From Gordius sp. MW1 (lineage: Eukaryota; Nematomorpha; Gordioida; Gordea; Gordiidae), in contig OZ038526.1 in NCBI GenBank assembly GCA_964036665.1, positions 28,396,001 to 28,460,000 of the forward strand: 64,000 nt of DNA. The letters run 5' to 3'. The translations under genes and the position numbers were made by a program. The notes below the pieces were generated by a model. The model saw only the letters and a program-made list of their open reading frames with translations. It made no database searches and had not been told where the DNA came from. This document shows positions 21,027 to 33,400 of this stretch, one piece after another (positions within the stretch are counted from its first letter, which is position 1; every line of letters begins with the position of its first letter).

Positions 21027-21372
21027 TGTCGTATGGAGGGGGACGTTGAGAACTAGCCACCAGATGTGAATGGTAATTACTAGATGGCTAGACGATGATA
21101 AGCGGTGAACAAAGGAAATCTAAGAAAGAATATTAACGTATAGGACATGAGTGAGAGCAACAACTGGGCTCAAGAGACACGACACAACATATTATCAAAG
21201 ATGAAAACATTATAACATTCATTAATTTTTTCCTACGTAAATTTGCCGTATATCACCCATATAATATCTACGGAAATTTGTGATATATACAATAATATAA
21301 ACTACTGAATTGGTTGTATATTGCAAATATATAATATCTACCAGAATGGGTTGTATATTCCATACATAAAAG

Positions 21373-22429
21373 TCATTACTGGCATTGCTTGATATTTCCA
21401 TTTATGAATATAATATCTTAGAAATACTTCTTCTGTTAAATATTCTTATATAGCAGCACTATAATCAACCACAGTGGCATTTACACACCCATGGCTTGTG
21501 GTAGACTTTTCTAAATGTCTATGAAATCTTTCTTCATTTTTGTCGATTTATTATCACGGTATACGCCTCTAAAAAGGGGCAAAAACGCTCATTTTCTCAA
21601 CTTTGAACTCAATTATTTCAAAAATTCGACGTATAGGAAAAAAACAAAAAACATGTTCGTGTTCACCACAAAAAACTATATAAAGGTATGTGACGTGATC
21701 CGAAATCAGACAACACGCAAGAAAGAAAAAACGCACTCAATCCCTTCGTGTTCAGGATTGGAGTAGAAGGCTTTTAAACCCGGGAGGATATTGGCATGGG
21801 CCCTGAGGGGATTAACATTTTTTATCAAATATTTGTTCCATTCTTTGTGTGAGTTGTATTTAGGAAATAATGAAGGTTTTAACTAGCTCTTGCTGCTTGG
21901 TTTTAGACAAGGCTGATTAGAGAATCTTGCTTGTTTATGCGACTTGATTCGTCTGTAAAGAAAGCCTGCTAGAGCAACGTGCCTTGACGAACGTATACCC
22001 ACTTCCATTCTCGGGTGTTGAATGATAAATTTGCAGCTTTTTATAAAAAGATGAAGTCTGATATCCAATCTTGAGAATGCTTATGGGTTAAAAAAGGTCT
22101 GAAGGGGCTGAAAATTGTAAAAAGCCTGATGAGACAAAGGATGTTTGCATTGGCGAAGGGAGAGGGTGGTTTTAAGGCTGTAACACTACCCATGATTTTC
22201 AAATAATATAATTTTTATATTCTATTTGCACGCAAATATTACTGATAATTATAATTTCATTTTGGAAGTGTTATTAAGTTTTTCGTTGCTTTTTCTATTT
22301 TTTTATGTTCAAAATTTATAAATTTTATTCGAAATTTGAATTTAAATTTTAGATAAATAGTGAAAACTGATTTAAAAGAATATCCGAAAAATAATTACCT
22401 CTCACCTGCTATACAATATGAATTAATTT
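21373..22429. other. No gene seen
   Basis: It contains short open frames at 21515-21766 (+) and 21883-22068 (-) without recognisable motifs. Neither has splice context or a family match that I can support. Confidence 0.4.
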
Positions 22430-22545
22430 ATATTATTAAACAACATATTCAAACAAATATATGAGACAACGGATATCTCAACACAAGAAAAAATGGCCGT
22501 TGTTATCCGTTATGTTGATTTGAATACACAACCAACAGTGGTCAG

Positions 22546-23882
22546 TAGTGTTGTTCCTTTCAATTCAACTCACAAAGGGTCAACTCACAAATCGTTAATA
22601 GGAGTTAACAATCGTTTACCTTTTTATAATGCGCATGCGTATGCATTTAACAGACCAATCAGATAGCTGCGCATTTATCAGATTTTTAATAATGCGCATG
22701 CGTATGCATTTAACAATTATTGCTGCACTATAAAACTTTAAGGGCCAGGGTTAAAGTTCGGGGTAGTGTTTTAGTCAGCGTTTTAGGTTAGGGTTAGGAT
22801 TAGATGCACATCAAATTCCCTCCTCATTTGAGATTTAATTCTAATATATTGATTATCTAAATCGTTAACCCTTTTTATAATGCGCATGCGTCATCTATCG
22901 TTAACCCTTATTTGTGAGTTGGACCTTTGTGAGCTGACACGGATTCAGTGTTGTTAATATGATCGAATTGGTTGTGCTTGTATTGTGCTAAACCTGGTAA
23001 TAGCAAATATCTCCTACCCTTACCATCAGCACAGCATAACGAGCACATGCTGCTTAATAACCCGGTTACTAGCACGGCAGATTAAAGTTGCCATGGTTGC
23101 TGGTTAAGAGAGATGTAACTAACCGGGAATTTAGCAGATTGGATTGATATAAACCGTGGTATCGAGCAAATTAAAAATCTATTATAAAGAACTTTTCCCC
23201 CCTCCCTTTATTTGTCCCGTTGGTTTGCCCCCCCTCTTATTTTTTACCCTCTTTCCCACCAGGGGGAGGGGGGGGGGGGTTATTTGCCCCCCCCTTCTTT
23301 AAACCCTCTCAGTCCCCCCTATAATTATTATAAGCTTAACCTTGTTGGTTAAAATTTTGAAGGGTAAAAAATAAGGGGGGGGGGGGGAGGGAAATCACCC
23401 CCCCCCCCCCCCCGCCCCGGTGAAAAAGAGAGTAAAAAAGAAGGGAAGAGGGGGTAGGCAAATCCTCTTTCCCCGGGTGAGAAAGAGGGTAAAAGGGGGG
23501 GGGGCAAATGACCCCCCCTCTCCCCTGGTAAGAAAGAGGGTAAAAAATAGGGGGGGGGGGAGGATCCCCCCCCCTTCCCCCCGGGTGAGAACAAGGGTAA
23601 AAAATAGGGGGGGGGGGCAAACCAACGGGACAAAAAAAGGGAGGGGGGCAAAGTTCTTTATAATATATTTTTAAGTTTCAAACATCCCTGCTCGATACCA
23701 CGGTTTATATCAATGCCCGGTTAGTTACATCTCTCTCAACCAGCAACCATGGCAACTTAAATCTGCCGTGCTAGTAACCGGGTTATTAAGCAGCATGTGC
23801 TCGTTATGCTGATGGTAATGGGCGAGATGTATGCTACTACCATAGGTTATGGTTTTATCATTTAAGCATATTAACAACACTA
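22546..23882 (+). mobile_element. hAT-type foldback element with G/C-tract array, 8-bp TSD
   Basis: Termini TAGTGTTGTTAATATG and CATATTAACAACACTA begin long inverted arms (left continues 22956-23200, right 23640-23880; for example ACCATCAGCA..., AACCCGGTTACTAGCACGGC, GTTAGTTACATCTCTC on opposite strands). Target duplication GTGGTCAG/GTGGCCAG (22538-22545, 23883-23890) matches 7 of 8. The centre (about 23200-23650) is an array of C and G runs alternating with GAAAGAGGGTAAAA words, partly inverted. It lies inside the hAT transposase frame and is itself interrupted by the MITE 22556-22946. Confidence 0.8.
22556..22946 (+). mobile_element. Mutator-like MITE, 391 bp, 9-bp TSD, telomere-like core
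   Basis: Flanked by a perfect 9-bp duplication AGTGTTGTT (22547-22555, 22947-22955). Inverted arms contain CAACTCACAAA, CGTTAAC and TAATGCGCATGCG near both sides. The core at 22739-22806 (TCAGCGTTTTAGGTTAGGG) is clearly related to the core of the 13282-13576 element although the outer arms differ. It inserted into the left terminus of the foldback element. Confidence 0.85.
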
Positions 23883-24208
23883 GTGGCCAGAGAGGTCTTT
23901 TTAGAATATATCAAGATCAAGGATATGTCAGCAAAGGGGATGTGTGAAGTTGTGACGCACACTCTTAAAGATCTTAAAATTGACATTACAAAACTTAGAG
24001 GGCAGGGTTATGATGGAGCCCCAGCAATGAGTGGCTTTAAAAATGGGTTACAGACTTTGTTTAAGAATGTGTGCCCTAAGGCTTTATATATTCATTGTGC
24101 GCATGATCTAAATTTAGCAATTAAAGATTCTTGCAAGATTCCCAACATTAGGAATTGTATGGGTAAGATTAAGATTGTTTTTATATTTAATTTGTTTTTT
24201 ATAAAAGG

Positions 24209-25204
24209 TGTAGGGGTTTCAGCCTACAATAAAGTAAGTTTATTAATAAACAACCACAAGTCATCATCTATCGTTACATATTGGCTTATATAGCCTTTTA
24301 CAGAGGTTAATATGAATAACTCGTAAGATAGTTGGGGGCTATTCAAATTATAATGAGTGTGAATAAAATAAGGAAGAATATGAATAGTGTGTATTCAAAT
24401 AGAGTAAGAAGAAGTGTAAATAAAGTGATATTTAAATCATGACGATAATCCTGATTGCATGGAGTGCACAAAAGAAAAAAAAATATGTAAGTGATGGTGT
24501 AGATATGCATTGTTTCGCCGAAATTGTAGTCCTTGCTCATAAATCAAAGGCCGTAAAGGTTTGTGTTGAATTGTTTGTGATGGCCATGATGAGTAGGGGA
24601 CAATTCAATCTTCGGGTGACGTTGCAAAAGATGATTGAAAGGAGTGTAGTAAGGGTCTAGGTTTCATCATTTTAACCATCGGTAGGCTTTCTTTCCTCAC
24701 AGCGTTAAGACATGTGTAGATCGAGATTGTGGAGAGGTTGAAAGGTTGCTTGTTGTGTCTCGATCCTTTCATTAGTGTCGTTTGGTGACGAATATAATGC
24801 CAAATTTGCCCAATTGCGTTATAACCTTGACGTTGGTACTACAGAAGTGTTTAGGGGGAGGAAATAAAAAAAAATAATAAATGTTGAGCTGGAGTTATAA
24901 GTAGGGGGAGGAATTAAAAAAAATATTTAGTTCCCCCCGGAGAAAGCGGAGTCACCAAATGTAGGGGTTTCAGCCTAAAATAAAGTAAGTTTATTAATAA
25001 ACAACCACAAGATCATCATCTATCGTTACATGGCTTATATAGCCTTTTACAGAGGTTAATATGAATAACTCGTAAGATAGTTGGGGGCTATTCAAATTAT
25101 AATGAGTGTGAATAAAATAAGGGAGAATATGAATAGTGTGTATTCAAATAGAGTAAGAAGTAGTGTAAATAAAGTGATATTCAAATCATGACGATAATAC
25201 TACA
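24209..25204 (+). mobile_element. Small non-autonomous LTR retroelement, 4-bp TSD
   Basis: Direct repeats at 24209-about 24455 and 24960-25204 start TGTAGGGGTTTCAGCCT and share nearly all 240 bases; the right LTR ends ACTACA, so TGTAG/CTACA are short inverted ends. The duplication AAGG (24205-24208, 25205-25208) flanks it. The 5' LTR end diverges (CCTGATTGCA followed by TGGAGTGCAC, a possible primer-binding site). The 500-bp interior has only a short frame (24439-24660) without known domain. It interrupts the hAT transposase frame at a Lys-Gly codon pair. Confidence 0.85.
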
Positions 25205-25544
25205 AAGGTGTCATCAAAAACATTACTGTTTTTATAACTTCTCCAAAAAAATTAAATCTTTTAGACTCTGTATTGCTCTCTTTGTCAACTAATCCAAAAT
25301 CATCCAAATTAACAACACTTTGTGAAACAAGGTGACACAAAAACATAATGCTGTTAAAAGATTTTATTAATTCAAAGAAGCTATTTTTACTAAGCTCGAG
25401 AAGATTTGTGAATGGGATGATGTAGTATCATCATCAAATGCAATGATACTACTTTCATCATTAAAACAAGGCCAATTTTGGTTGTCCCTTTTTATGTTGA
25501 AACAAGTATTTTCTTATACAATACATCTTAGCAACTTTTTTTTC

Positions 25545-27543
25545 CTATAGCTGTTTGTCACATTTAGTGGTCAGCTTTTTCAAGTAGGTTCTCCATGTAT
25601 TCCTGCACTTACACCAGCTTCGCTTTAGCTGGTACCTTCTCAAGACCATATCATTTTTATGCTTCCATGTCAGTTTAGGCCTCCCTCTCTTTCGCTTACC
25701 TTCGACTTGCACTTTCTTGATACGATTTGCCAAGTGACTTTCCTCTCGTCTTTCCAAATGACCATACCATCTCAATCTTCTTACCACCAACTTTCTCTGA
25801 ATCGGAACTACATTTAGTTTATCACTTATGTCTTGATTCCTTATATGGTCCTTTTTGCTTATTCCCAAACTCCATCTCAACATTCGCATCTCCAAGTTGC
25901 TAAGCTTTGCTCTTCTTTTGCCTTAATTGCCCATGTTTCCGCTCCATACAATACCGTGGGTACAATAACGGCGTTATATAATCGTCCTTTCAACAGTGGT
26001 ATGTAATTGTAACATAGTACACTACTCAACCCCTGGATTTTAGCCAGCCTAGGTTTTCTTGACTTAATTTCATTTTCCACACCCCATCACATTGAATCCT
26101 AGAACCAAGATATTTGAATTCTTTCTTGCTGCTTAAACCCAGTCATCGATTTGCAAGTGTGATTCTTTGTATTCATTCCCCGACTCCAAGCATACATATT
26201 CCGTTTTATCTCGGTTGACCCTAAGGCCTTTGCTTTCAATTCGTTCCATCCACACTTTTACCTGCTCTGCTACTTCCACGTTTGAGCCTGCGCACAGTAT
26301 CATCCGCAAAGAGCATTGCCCAAAGTGATTCGCGTTTCAGGTTCTTCGTTATCGAATCCATTATTGTTATGAAGAGCAATGGACTTAGGGCCGATCCTTG
26401 ATGCACACCGATATTTAGACTGAACCCCTTTGATGTACCACTGGATGTCCGTACTTTGGCTTTTGCGTTCCTATACATATCCTTTATTAACATTATATAA
26501 GCCTCGGGTACACCATTGGAACTCAGGTTATCCCATATCAACTGCCTTGGCACTTTATCGAAAGCTTTCTCAAGATCGATGAAACGCATATGAAGTTCTT
26601 TTTGTTTTTCCTTATATACTTCCATAAGTCTCCTAATACCATGTATTGCATCTGAAGTCGACTTTCCAGGCATGAACCCAACTTGTCGTTCATCTATTAA
26701 TATTATTTTTCGGAGTCTAGCTTCTATAACCTTTTCCCACACCTTCATTACGTGACTCGTTAACTTTATCCTCGTTGTTGCATTCTTGTGCATCCCCCTT
26801 CATTTTATAGATAGGTATAACATAGCTTTCTCTCCACTCATCAGGCATCATACCACTTGCAAGTATTTTGTTAAACAGCTTTGCAAGTAAATGTACACCT
26901 AAGGGTCCTAGCATTTTGAAAACTTTCATAGGTGTATTATCAGGTCCCACCGCTCTACCCATGGTCATCTTTTTAAGCACCTGGTCAACCTCTTCTTATG
27001 TCACTTCTAACTCTGGGTCATATTCATAGTTCTTGCTATCGCTGTAATCCGAAACCCCATTTTTACTGTTTAATAATTCTTTATAGTATTCTTCCCAACG
27101 ATCTATGATTTGATGGTCCAGAGTTAGAGTGATGCCATTTTTACTCTTTATGGTTTTCACGTTTACCACATCCTTTGAGTTCCTTGCCTTGGTCTTTGCG
27201 ATTTTGTAGATCATTCTTTCCCCTCCTTTACTGGCTAACCTGGCATTCAAATTCTCGTAGACTTCTTTTTTAGCCTTGGCTACACAACGGTTTGCTTCAT
27301 TTTTAGCTTTCATATATGCCAATCGTGTTTCCTCACTTTTGTTGCCTGACCATAATTTGTAAAGCTTTCTTTTTAATTTGACCAGGCGTTGCACGTCTTC
27401 GTTCCACCACCATGTCTCCTTATCTTTTTGTATACCTGGTTTACCTTCTCCTAGAACACACCTCGCTACTGATCGTACCGTGTTAGCTATGTTATTCCAC
27501 ATATCGTTAGCATTCTGCGGATCATCTATTTGCAGGCGTTTAA
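25545..27543 (-). mobile_element. Non-LTR retrotransposon (LINE), 5'-truncated
   Basis: Read on the - strand the pieces are in order: linker with WWWNEDVQ and KAKKEVYE (27502-26996); RT start with VGPDNTPMKVFK and SYVIPIYK (about 26990-26780); RT core with FIDLEKAFDKVPRQL, GVHQGSALSPLLF and LFADDTV (26793-26290); then LLKGRLYNAVIVPTVLYGAE and the C-terminal RLRWYGHLERREE region (26080-25545). The RT domain with FADD catalytic site and the RWYGH-type C-terminus are typical of RTE-like and related clades. Endonuclease is missing, as expected for 5' truncation, and at least two frameshifts (near 26760 and 26290) split it. The 3' end abuts the hAT remnant, the 5' end the Gypsy remnant. Confidence 0.88.
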
Positions 27544-27547
27544 ACGG

Positions 27548-30085
27548 TTCAACAATTTATCAATGAAGTTCTACGAGGTCTCGACGGCACATACGCCTAC
27601 ATTGACGATATTCTTATAGCCAGTTCATCAGAAAACGAACACAAAAACCATCTCAGAGCAGTCCTACAGCGTTTGCATGATTTTAACCTTAGAATTAATC
27701 CTTTAAAATGCAAATTTGGAGTTTAAGAACTAGAATCCTGGGACACAAAATAACCGCCGCAGGTGTCACTCCTTTAGCAGAGAGGATTGAAGCCATTCGC
27801 GATTTTTTGATACCGGATTCAAATAAAAAACTTAGGATATTCTTGAGGATGATCAACTTTTATCGAAGATTTTTGCCCGGAATTTCTCACATTCTGCAAC
27901 CATTGACGGATTTGTTGAAAAATCCACAGAAGACAATATTCTTAAACGAGGATCAGGTTAAAGCATTTCAAAGAGCAAAGGCTGCGCTTTGTAATTTTAC
28001 CGCTTTAACCTTTTTGGATACGGGACCTAATATTCAAATAACCTTAACCACTGACGCCTCAGATTCCGCAGTGGGTGCTGTCTTGCAACAAGTAATAGCA
28101 GGAAAATCTTTTCCACTTGCGTTCTTTTCGGCTAAATTGCAACCAACGCAACAGAGATACAGCAAATTCGAACGCTAACTCCTCGCAATATACTTAGCGA
28201 TCAAGCATTTTAGACATATTTTAGAAGGACGCGTTTTTATAATCTACACCGATCATAAACCACTGATTTATGCTTTTGATGCGAAACCTGATCGTTATTC
28301 CCCACGAGAAAACGACATCTGGATTTAATTTCTCAATTTTCTACCGATATCCGATACATTAAAGGAGAAAGCAATACGATAGCTGACACTTTATCTCGAA
28401 TCGAGGTAGATTCAATCTAACTTTCAGAGATGCCGGATATTGTGGATCTCGCGTCAAATCAAAACATTACAGAGTTACAAAAGAGTCTGCAAAATACATC
28501 CTTCAATTTACAGGAATTTCCAATCCCCGGTTCTGATAAACGAGTCTTTTGCGACGTTAAGACTGGCAAGCCAAGACCAATTGTACCCTGGCAACTTCGC
28601 CGAAAAATTTTCGACCATTTTCATGGAATTTCTCACCCTGGCATTCGCGCAACAAGTAAAATGAATGTTTGGCCTTCTATGAATCAAGACATCAAGAATT
28701 GGGCCAAATGCTGTTTAAATTGCTAGAAAAATAAAGTTTACAGACACACTGTAACGACACCGAGTACTTTCGCTGAACCTGATGCACGATTTTCACATAT
28801 ACATATCGATATAGTAGGACCCCTACCTCCATCTAATGATTTTCCATATATTTTAACTGCAGTGGATCGTTTTTCGAGATGGCCCATGGCCGTTCCACTA
28901 AAAGAAACGTCCACAGAGGAAATCGCCAAACTAATCGAGAGATGGATTGCTAATGGAGTCCCTAGTACGATCACTACCGACAGAGGCTCCCAATTTCAGT
29001 CTAACCTATTCAAAAAATTATCTAACATTCTAGAATGTGAGCACGTTAGCACCACAGCATACCATACATAACTTGGACTAGTCAAACGATTTCATAGACA
29101 ACTCAAAGTTTCTTTAAAAGCCATGGGGCAAGTTAAATGGGACGAAGCCTTACCATTGGTACTGCTGGGTATACGTTCTACAATTAAGGAAGATATAGGT
29201 CTGACAGCAGCAGAAATAATTTATGGAACTAATCTACGACTCCCCGGAGAATATTTTTCACAACCTGAATTCCTGCAACCCTCGAAGATACAGGTACATC
29301 AGTTTGAAGAAAACTTAAACAAATAATGAAACAAATTTCATATCCTATACCGAAACGGCACGAAACAACTAGAGAACAAATTAGCCGCGATTTGTCTGAA
29401 ATATCCCACGTTTTCGTGAGAACCGACGCGGTACGAAAATCACTCTCTTCACCTTACGACGGCCCCTACAAAGTTTTGAAACGTGAGCCCATATATTTTA
29501 TCATCGAGAAGAATGGCAAGAAGGATTCGGTTTCGATAGACCGTCTAAAACCGAGCTATTTTAATATAGATGAGCCACTCCTTTCTGTCAACAACAAAAC
29601 ACAAAATCCATCAACAGATGGAGTTAAAGAAGTTGAAGAGCCAAAGATAGTGACACGAAAGGGTAGACATGTTTATTGGCCGAGGGAAACTTCGCGAATA
29701 TTTCACATAATTCACATTTTTTTCCCTTTTAACCGATACATTTACTAATGTATCTGAGAAGAGAGTATCTGTAGCGGATGTCAATTTTTGAGAAATAAGT
29801 TTCCAACCAAGTTCCGATGAGTCAATCAATCAATTGCACGATATCGATTTATTTTAGAAGAATCAAATGTGACGTCCTTCATGGAAGCGCATCGATTAAT
29901 TTAGATCTTCCCAGAAGATTATCGATGATTATCTAATTTTTTGCTATATAAACGCAATACGCAGTTGTATAATTGATTCCTATAAATTTGTGTTCCTTTA
30001 TACAATAAAACTCGGCGTACAATAAGTAATAGCGTACTAAGCTATTATAATTGTTTCTTCATACATAATAACTAGTTATATTAAA
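27548..30085 (+). mobile_element. Gypsy (Ty3) LTR retrotransposon, 3' half, degenerate
   Basis: Order of domains on the + strand: RT catalytic part (YAYIDDILIAS, about 27590-27625) and thumb; connection and RNase H (LTTDASDSAVGAVLQ, TDHKPLIYAF; about 27760-28330); integrase zinc region (HGISHPGIRATSK, about 28620-28720) and core (HIDIVGPLP about 28800, ITTDRGSQFQ about 28970); C-terminal GPY-type module (SSPYDGPYKVLKR, about 29450-29490). Stops at about 27724, 28178, 28726, 29069 and 29326 plus frameshifts make it inactive. Gag, protease and the RT N-terminus are absent where the LINE begins. A likely 3' LTR starts at 29770. Confidence 0.9.
29770..30085 (+). repeat. Probable 3' LTR of the Gypsy remnant
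   Basis: It begins TGTAGCGGATGTC after a purine run (GAGAAGAGAG, about 29755-29765). A TATA box TATATAAA (29945-29952) and an AATAAA signal (about 30004) lie in the expected order. There is no second LTR for comparison; the 3' end is a guess. Confidence 0.5.
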
Positions 30086-30414
30086 ACCCAAATCGATTGC
30101 AAATAGTTGTAAACTAGGGTTAAAACTTGCAGCGCTTTTAACTATTATTGCTTGAAAGACATATCTCCTCTTCCTAATTGTATTTAATATGAGATTGTAA
30201 GTATAATAGAGTCCACATGATGTATTAGATTTTTATACAATATGCCATTAGGCCATACTAATTTTAAATAATATCTAGTGTCTTCATAATTTGTTTTTAT
30301 TATGTTCTATAGTATTTTTCGATAATAAGTTGAGAATGTTTTTGTATATTCAAGATATTTTTATAACAATTAACTTATTTATGATACCCTTATTTAAAGC
30401 ATATCTTTTGTAAA
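30086..30414. promoter_or_regulatory. Upstream region of the PHF12 gene
   Basis: About 330 AT-rich bases lie between the retroelement LTR and the PHF12 start codon. No CpG-rich promoter or clear TATA arrangement can be singled out. The promoter may lie here, or the LTR may contribute to it. Confidence 0.3.
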
Positions 30415-33400
30415 ATGGAATTTGTTAACGCCTATAAAAGTTCAAGTATAATATATGACTTAGATACAACAGGCGGCCTCATGGAGGTAATTTTTTTATG
30501 GCTTGATTTGATTAATATATTTTTCTTTGTTAGGAGGTTCAGCGTTTAATAGCCCCACCATTAACCGACTCAAATAAAAGGGATAAGAAAAATTTGGTGA
30601 ACAACTTTGGATATAGGAAACCAAAGGCAAATAATCATGAGTATTGTGATAGCTGTTATGAGGGGGGTGATCTACTTTGTTGTGATAAATGCCCTGTTTC
30701 ATTCCATCTTCAGTGCTAGTATGAAAACTAATATATAATTAATCTTATATTTTAGTGATCCACCATTCTCAGAAGAATCTGCACCCAAAGGTTTTTGGAT
30801 ATGTCGTAGATGCAAATCTCAAATGGTAAATAATCTATTGAGTCATATAAATGGATTTAGGACATATTGAAAAATGCATCAAACACTTCTTCAATAACCT
30901 ACACAAAACATATGCAATTTTCATCAAATTCTCCAAAAAACCCATATATTGACAATCATAAATTTCCACAGCATTTTGAGCCGTCTTGCAATGGAACTTA
31001 TATTTCAAATGCAACTTTAAAATTTCCAATTTTTCAAGAAATTCAGTTATATGATCTCAAACCCAACAATAATCTAACCTGTGTATCAAACCCCAATCAA
31101 ACAAAGCAAAGTAAGTTTTTTTTTAAATTGTAATAAACTGTTTATATTCAATATTATCTCTTTTGATATTATTTAACATGTATAATATACATGACACTTT
31201 AATTATTTGTATAGATAATGAAATCAGTAAATACTTGAATAAATTATCTGACCAAGATATGGCACAATTAAATACACTGAAAAGAAAAAAGAATATTAGT
31301 GATATGTGGAAAAGATGGAGTCGTTATATGTCTGAGCCATTGTCAAGGCTAAGTCACAATTCCTATTTGCATAATCCATCAGAATTTAAGCTTCCAAAAA
31401 ATATGAATTCACTTTATAATTTTCCAGGTACATTTATTCTGCATTAAGGAAAATTTTTGTATAATGTCTTCCTTAAATTTAAAGGTTCAGCAAAAAGCAA
31501 AAATTCTGCCAATTTGGTCATTAATTCAATTCCCGTTACATCAAGTGCTACCAATATTCAAAATCATCAAACATGGCTGCAAACACGTGAAAATGAATCA
31601 AAAACACTCACTTCCTCTCAAAACACTTTGTTAGAAGTTGGTAATTTAAACAGTGCCAAACGGGATTTAATTAGTGACAATTTTTTGTGGACTTCTCCCC
31701 ATACAGTTCCTATAGTGAAAAATAAAATGTCCTATCTTCCTCATGAACTCGATAATCATAACATGGTTTCATTACCACCAAAAGTTTGTTTTGTATGTAG
31801 TAGGTAAGTAAATGTAGTGCAAAAAAAGTTTTATTGGGAAAATTATTTTGACAAAATTGATGTATATTTTCTTTAGGAGTTGCCAAAAACAAATATTGTT
31901 ACAATGTGATTACTGCCCGTTACTTTACCACTTGGATTGTCTAGATCCTCCTTTAACATTCCCTCCTAGCACACAATGGATGTGCCCTAATCATCCCGAA
32001 CATCTTTTGGTAAGTTGTTAAATGTGAAATTGTTTTTGTAGGTTGTGTATGATTTTTTTAAGAGATAAAGATAGTTTATTGATATATTTTGAAAAGAATA
32101 TTAAATACTACAATTATTAAAAAAACATTGTATGAGTAATATGTCTTCATCTTCCTCTTTTGGCAGAGGCCAGGAATCCAAAAAAGATTTGAAATTAAAT
32201 TTTGCAATTAAGATGACTATTGATTGTTTCATTAAAAATGTGGGGGAATATTTAGAGGGAGGGAATAGCCTGCCGATTTCTTTGAATAAAGCCAACGCCA
32301 TTTTCCCATAGAATCCTGAACAGAAGGAAACTATTGGGATAATAATACTAGACTCCAATAAGGCCTTGTATTTATGGAGCTTGTGTTCTTCGGCAAGGGC
32401 CATGGGCTCATAATTAGGATTAGAGGGGGCAAATAAGTCAATGCATGGAAAATCCCATTTTTAAAGGAGACCGTTTTCCCATTGTTAATTGTTTAAAATT
32501 TGTTGAGTCGATAAAAATTTTAATTATGCTACATCTAGTATATGTTGTATATCCTTGTTGATAAGCTAAAAACATTATATTTGAAAGAGTGCCTAATAAA
32601 ATTAATATTTTCAAAGTATATTTTCTTAGAGTTTATCAAATCATGTGCTGTTAATTAATGTTTTAATAACATTGAATTGTAGGAGGAACGTCTGTGGAAA
32701 AGTAATTCTTTAGCGGAGCGCATTAAAGTATGGGAAATCTTGCCCGCTGACGATAACTCCAATTCAAATCCCTCTTCCTTTACGGTGAAAGCTAAGTTTT
32801 TGCACAAAGTTCATCGTAGGCATCCACCCTTTCGTTACAAAATTAAACATCCAGGACGCACGAGGATTAGGGTATGTCAATTGTTATGGCTAGCCTATAT
32901 TGCTCTTTTTAATTTAAGATTTTGGCAGAAGTTTGTTTAGTGTTGTAAAAACGGCTGTGTTTTGTTTGGTCGACCTGTCGTTTAAATAAGACTAATGGTC
33001 GACTCAAGTCTGGTTTTAACATTTCGACCATACTGGTTGACTTATAAAGATAGACCAAAAAACCTTTAATATGTTTATGTTTAATTGACTAAAACCAAAG
33101 GTCGACCAAACAGAACCCAGCCATTTTACAACACTAAGTTTATTAACACTTTTACCAGTCCTACTTTATTCATAAAAAACTTAAATGATATTTGGATTGC
33201 GAAAAATTTGAGAGAAGGTTTTGCTAGCTAACCATGCAAAATTTATGTAAATAATATGTATATGTAAGTCATTGAAGAGTGATATAAAGTTTACCACAAA
33301 ATTGGTAAGTATTGTATTCAATAAATGCTGTGTACACTTGTATTTATTTTGGATTTAAAAATGATTTTTTATATCCATATATTTGAGAGAATGCTCTATA

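Larger units (their letters stand above)
16531..21372 (+). mobile_element. Candidate LTR-type element bounded by 335-bp direct repeats
   Basis: 16531-16857 and 21037-21372 are close direct repeats (both start AGGGGGACGTTGAGAACTAG and end CCATACATAAAAG). Before the right copy a purine run (AAAGAAAAAGGAGTAAAAA) precedes TGTCGTATGG at 21027, which could be the true LTR start, pairing with CCATACA near its end. The 4.2 kb between has no recognisable gag or pol. It contains duplicated 320-bp segments (16988-17100 versus 17307-17373 plus 19109-19170), the inserted LTR element 17374-19108 and a tandem repeat at 20430-20620. Ends and class are uncertain; both copies are followed by the same TAAAAG. 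Confidence 0.45.
22430..25540 (+). pseudogene. hAT transposase gene (DUF4371/ZMYM-like), broken by insertions
   Basis: Three collinear pieces: about 22430-22545 (contains ETTDIS and RYVDLNTQPTVV), 23883-24208 (REVFLEYI, RGQGYDGAPAMSG, IHCAHDLNLA) and 25205-25540 (LCETR, SSLKQGQFWLSLF). These are the conserved blocks of the hAT RNase H-like catalytic domain of the ZMYM/THAP-associated group. Piece 1 and piece 2 join in frame once the foldback element and one target duplication are removed; pieces 2 and 3 join in frame once the LTR element is removed. An in-frame TGA (25333-25335) replaces the Trp after LCETR. The 3' side stops where LINE sequence begins. Inactive. Confidence 0.85.

Noticed and set aside
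23336-23674. Pro/Gly-rich open frames
   Set aside because: Products of G and C homopolymer arrays; open on both strands and in several frames.
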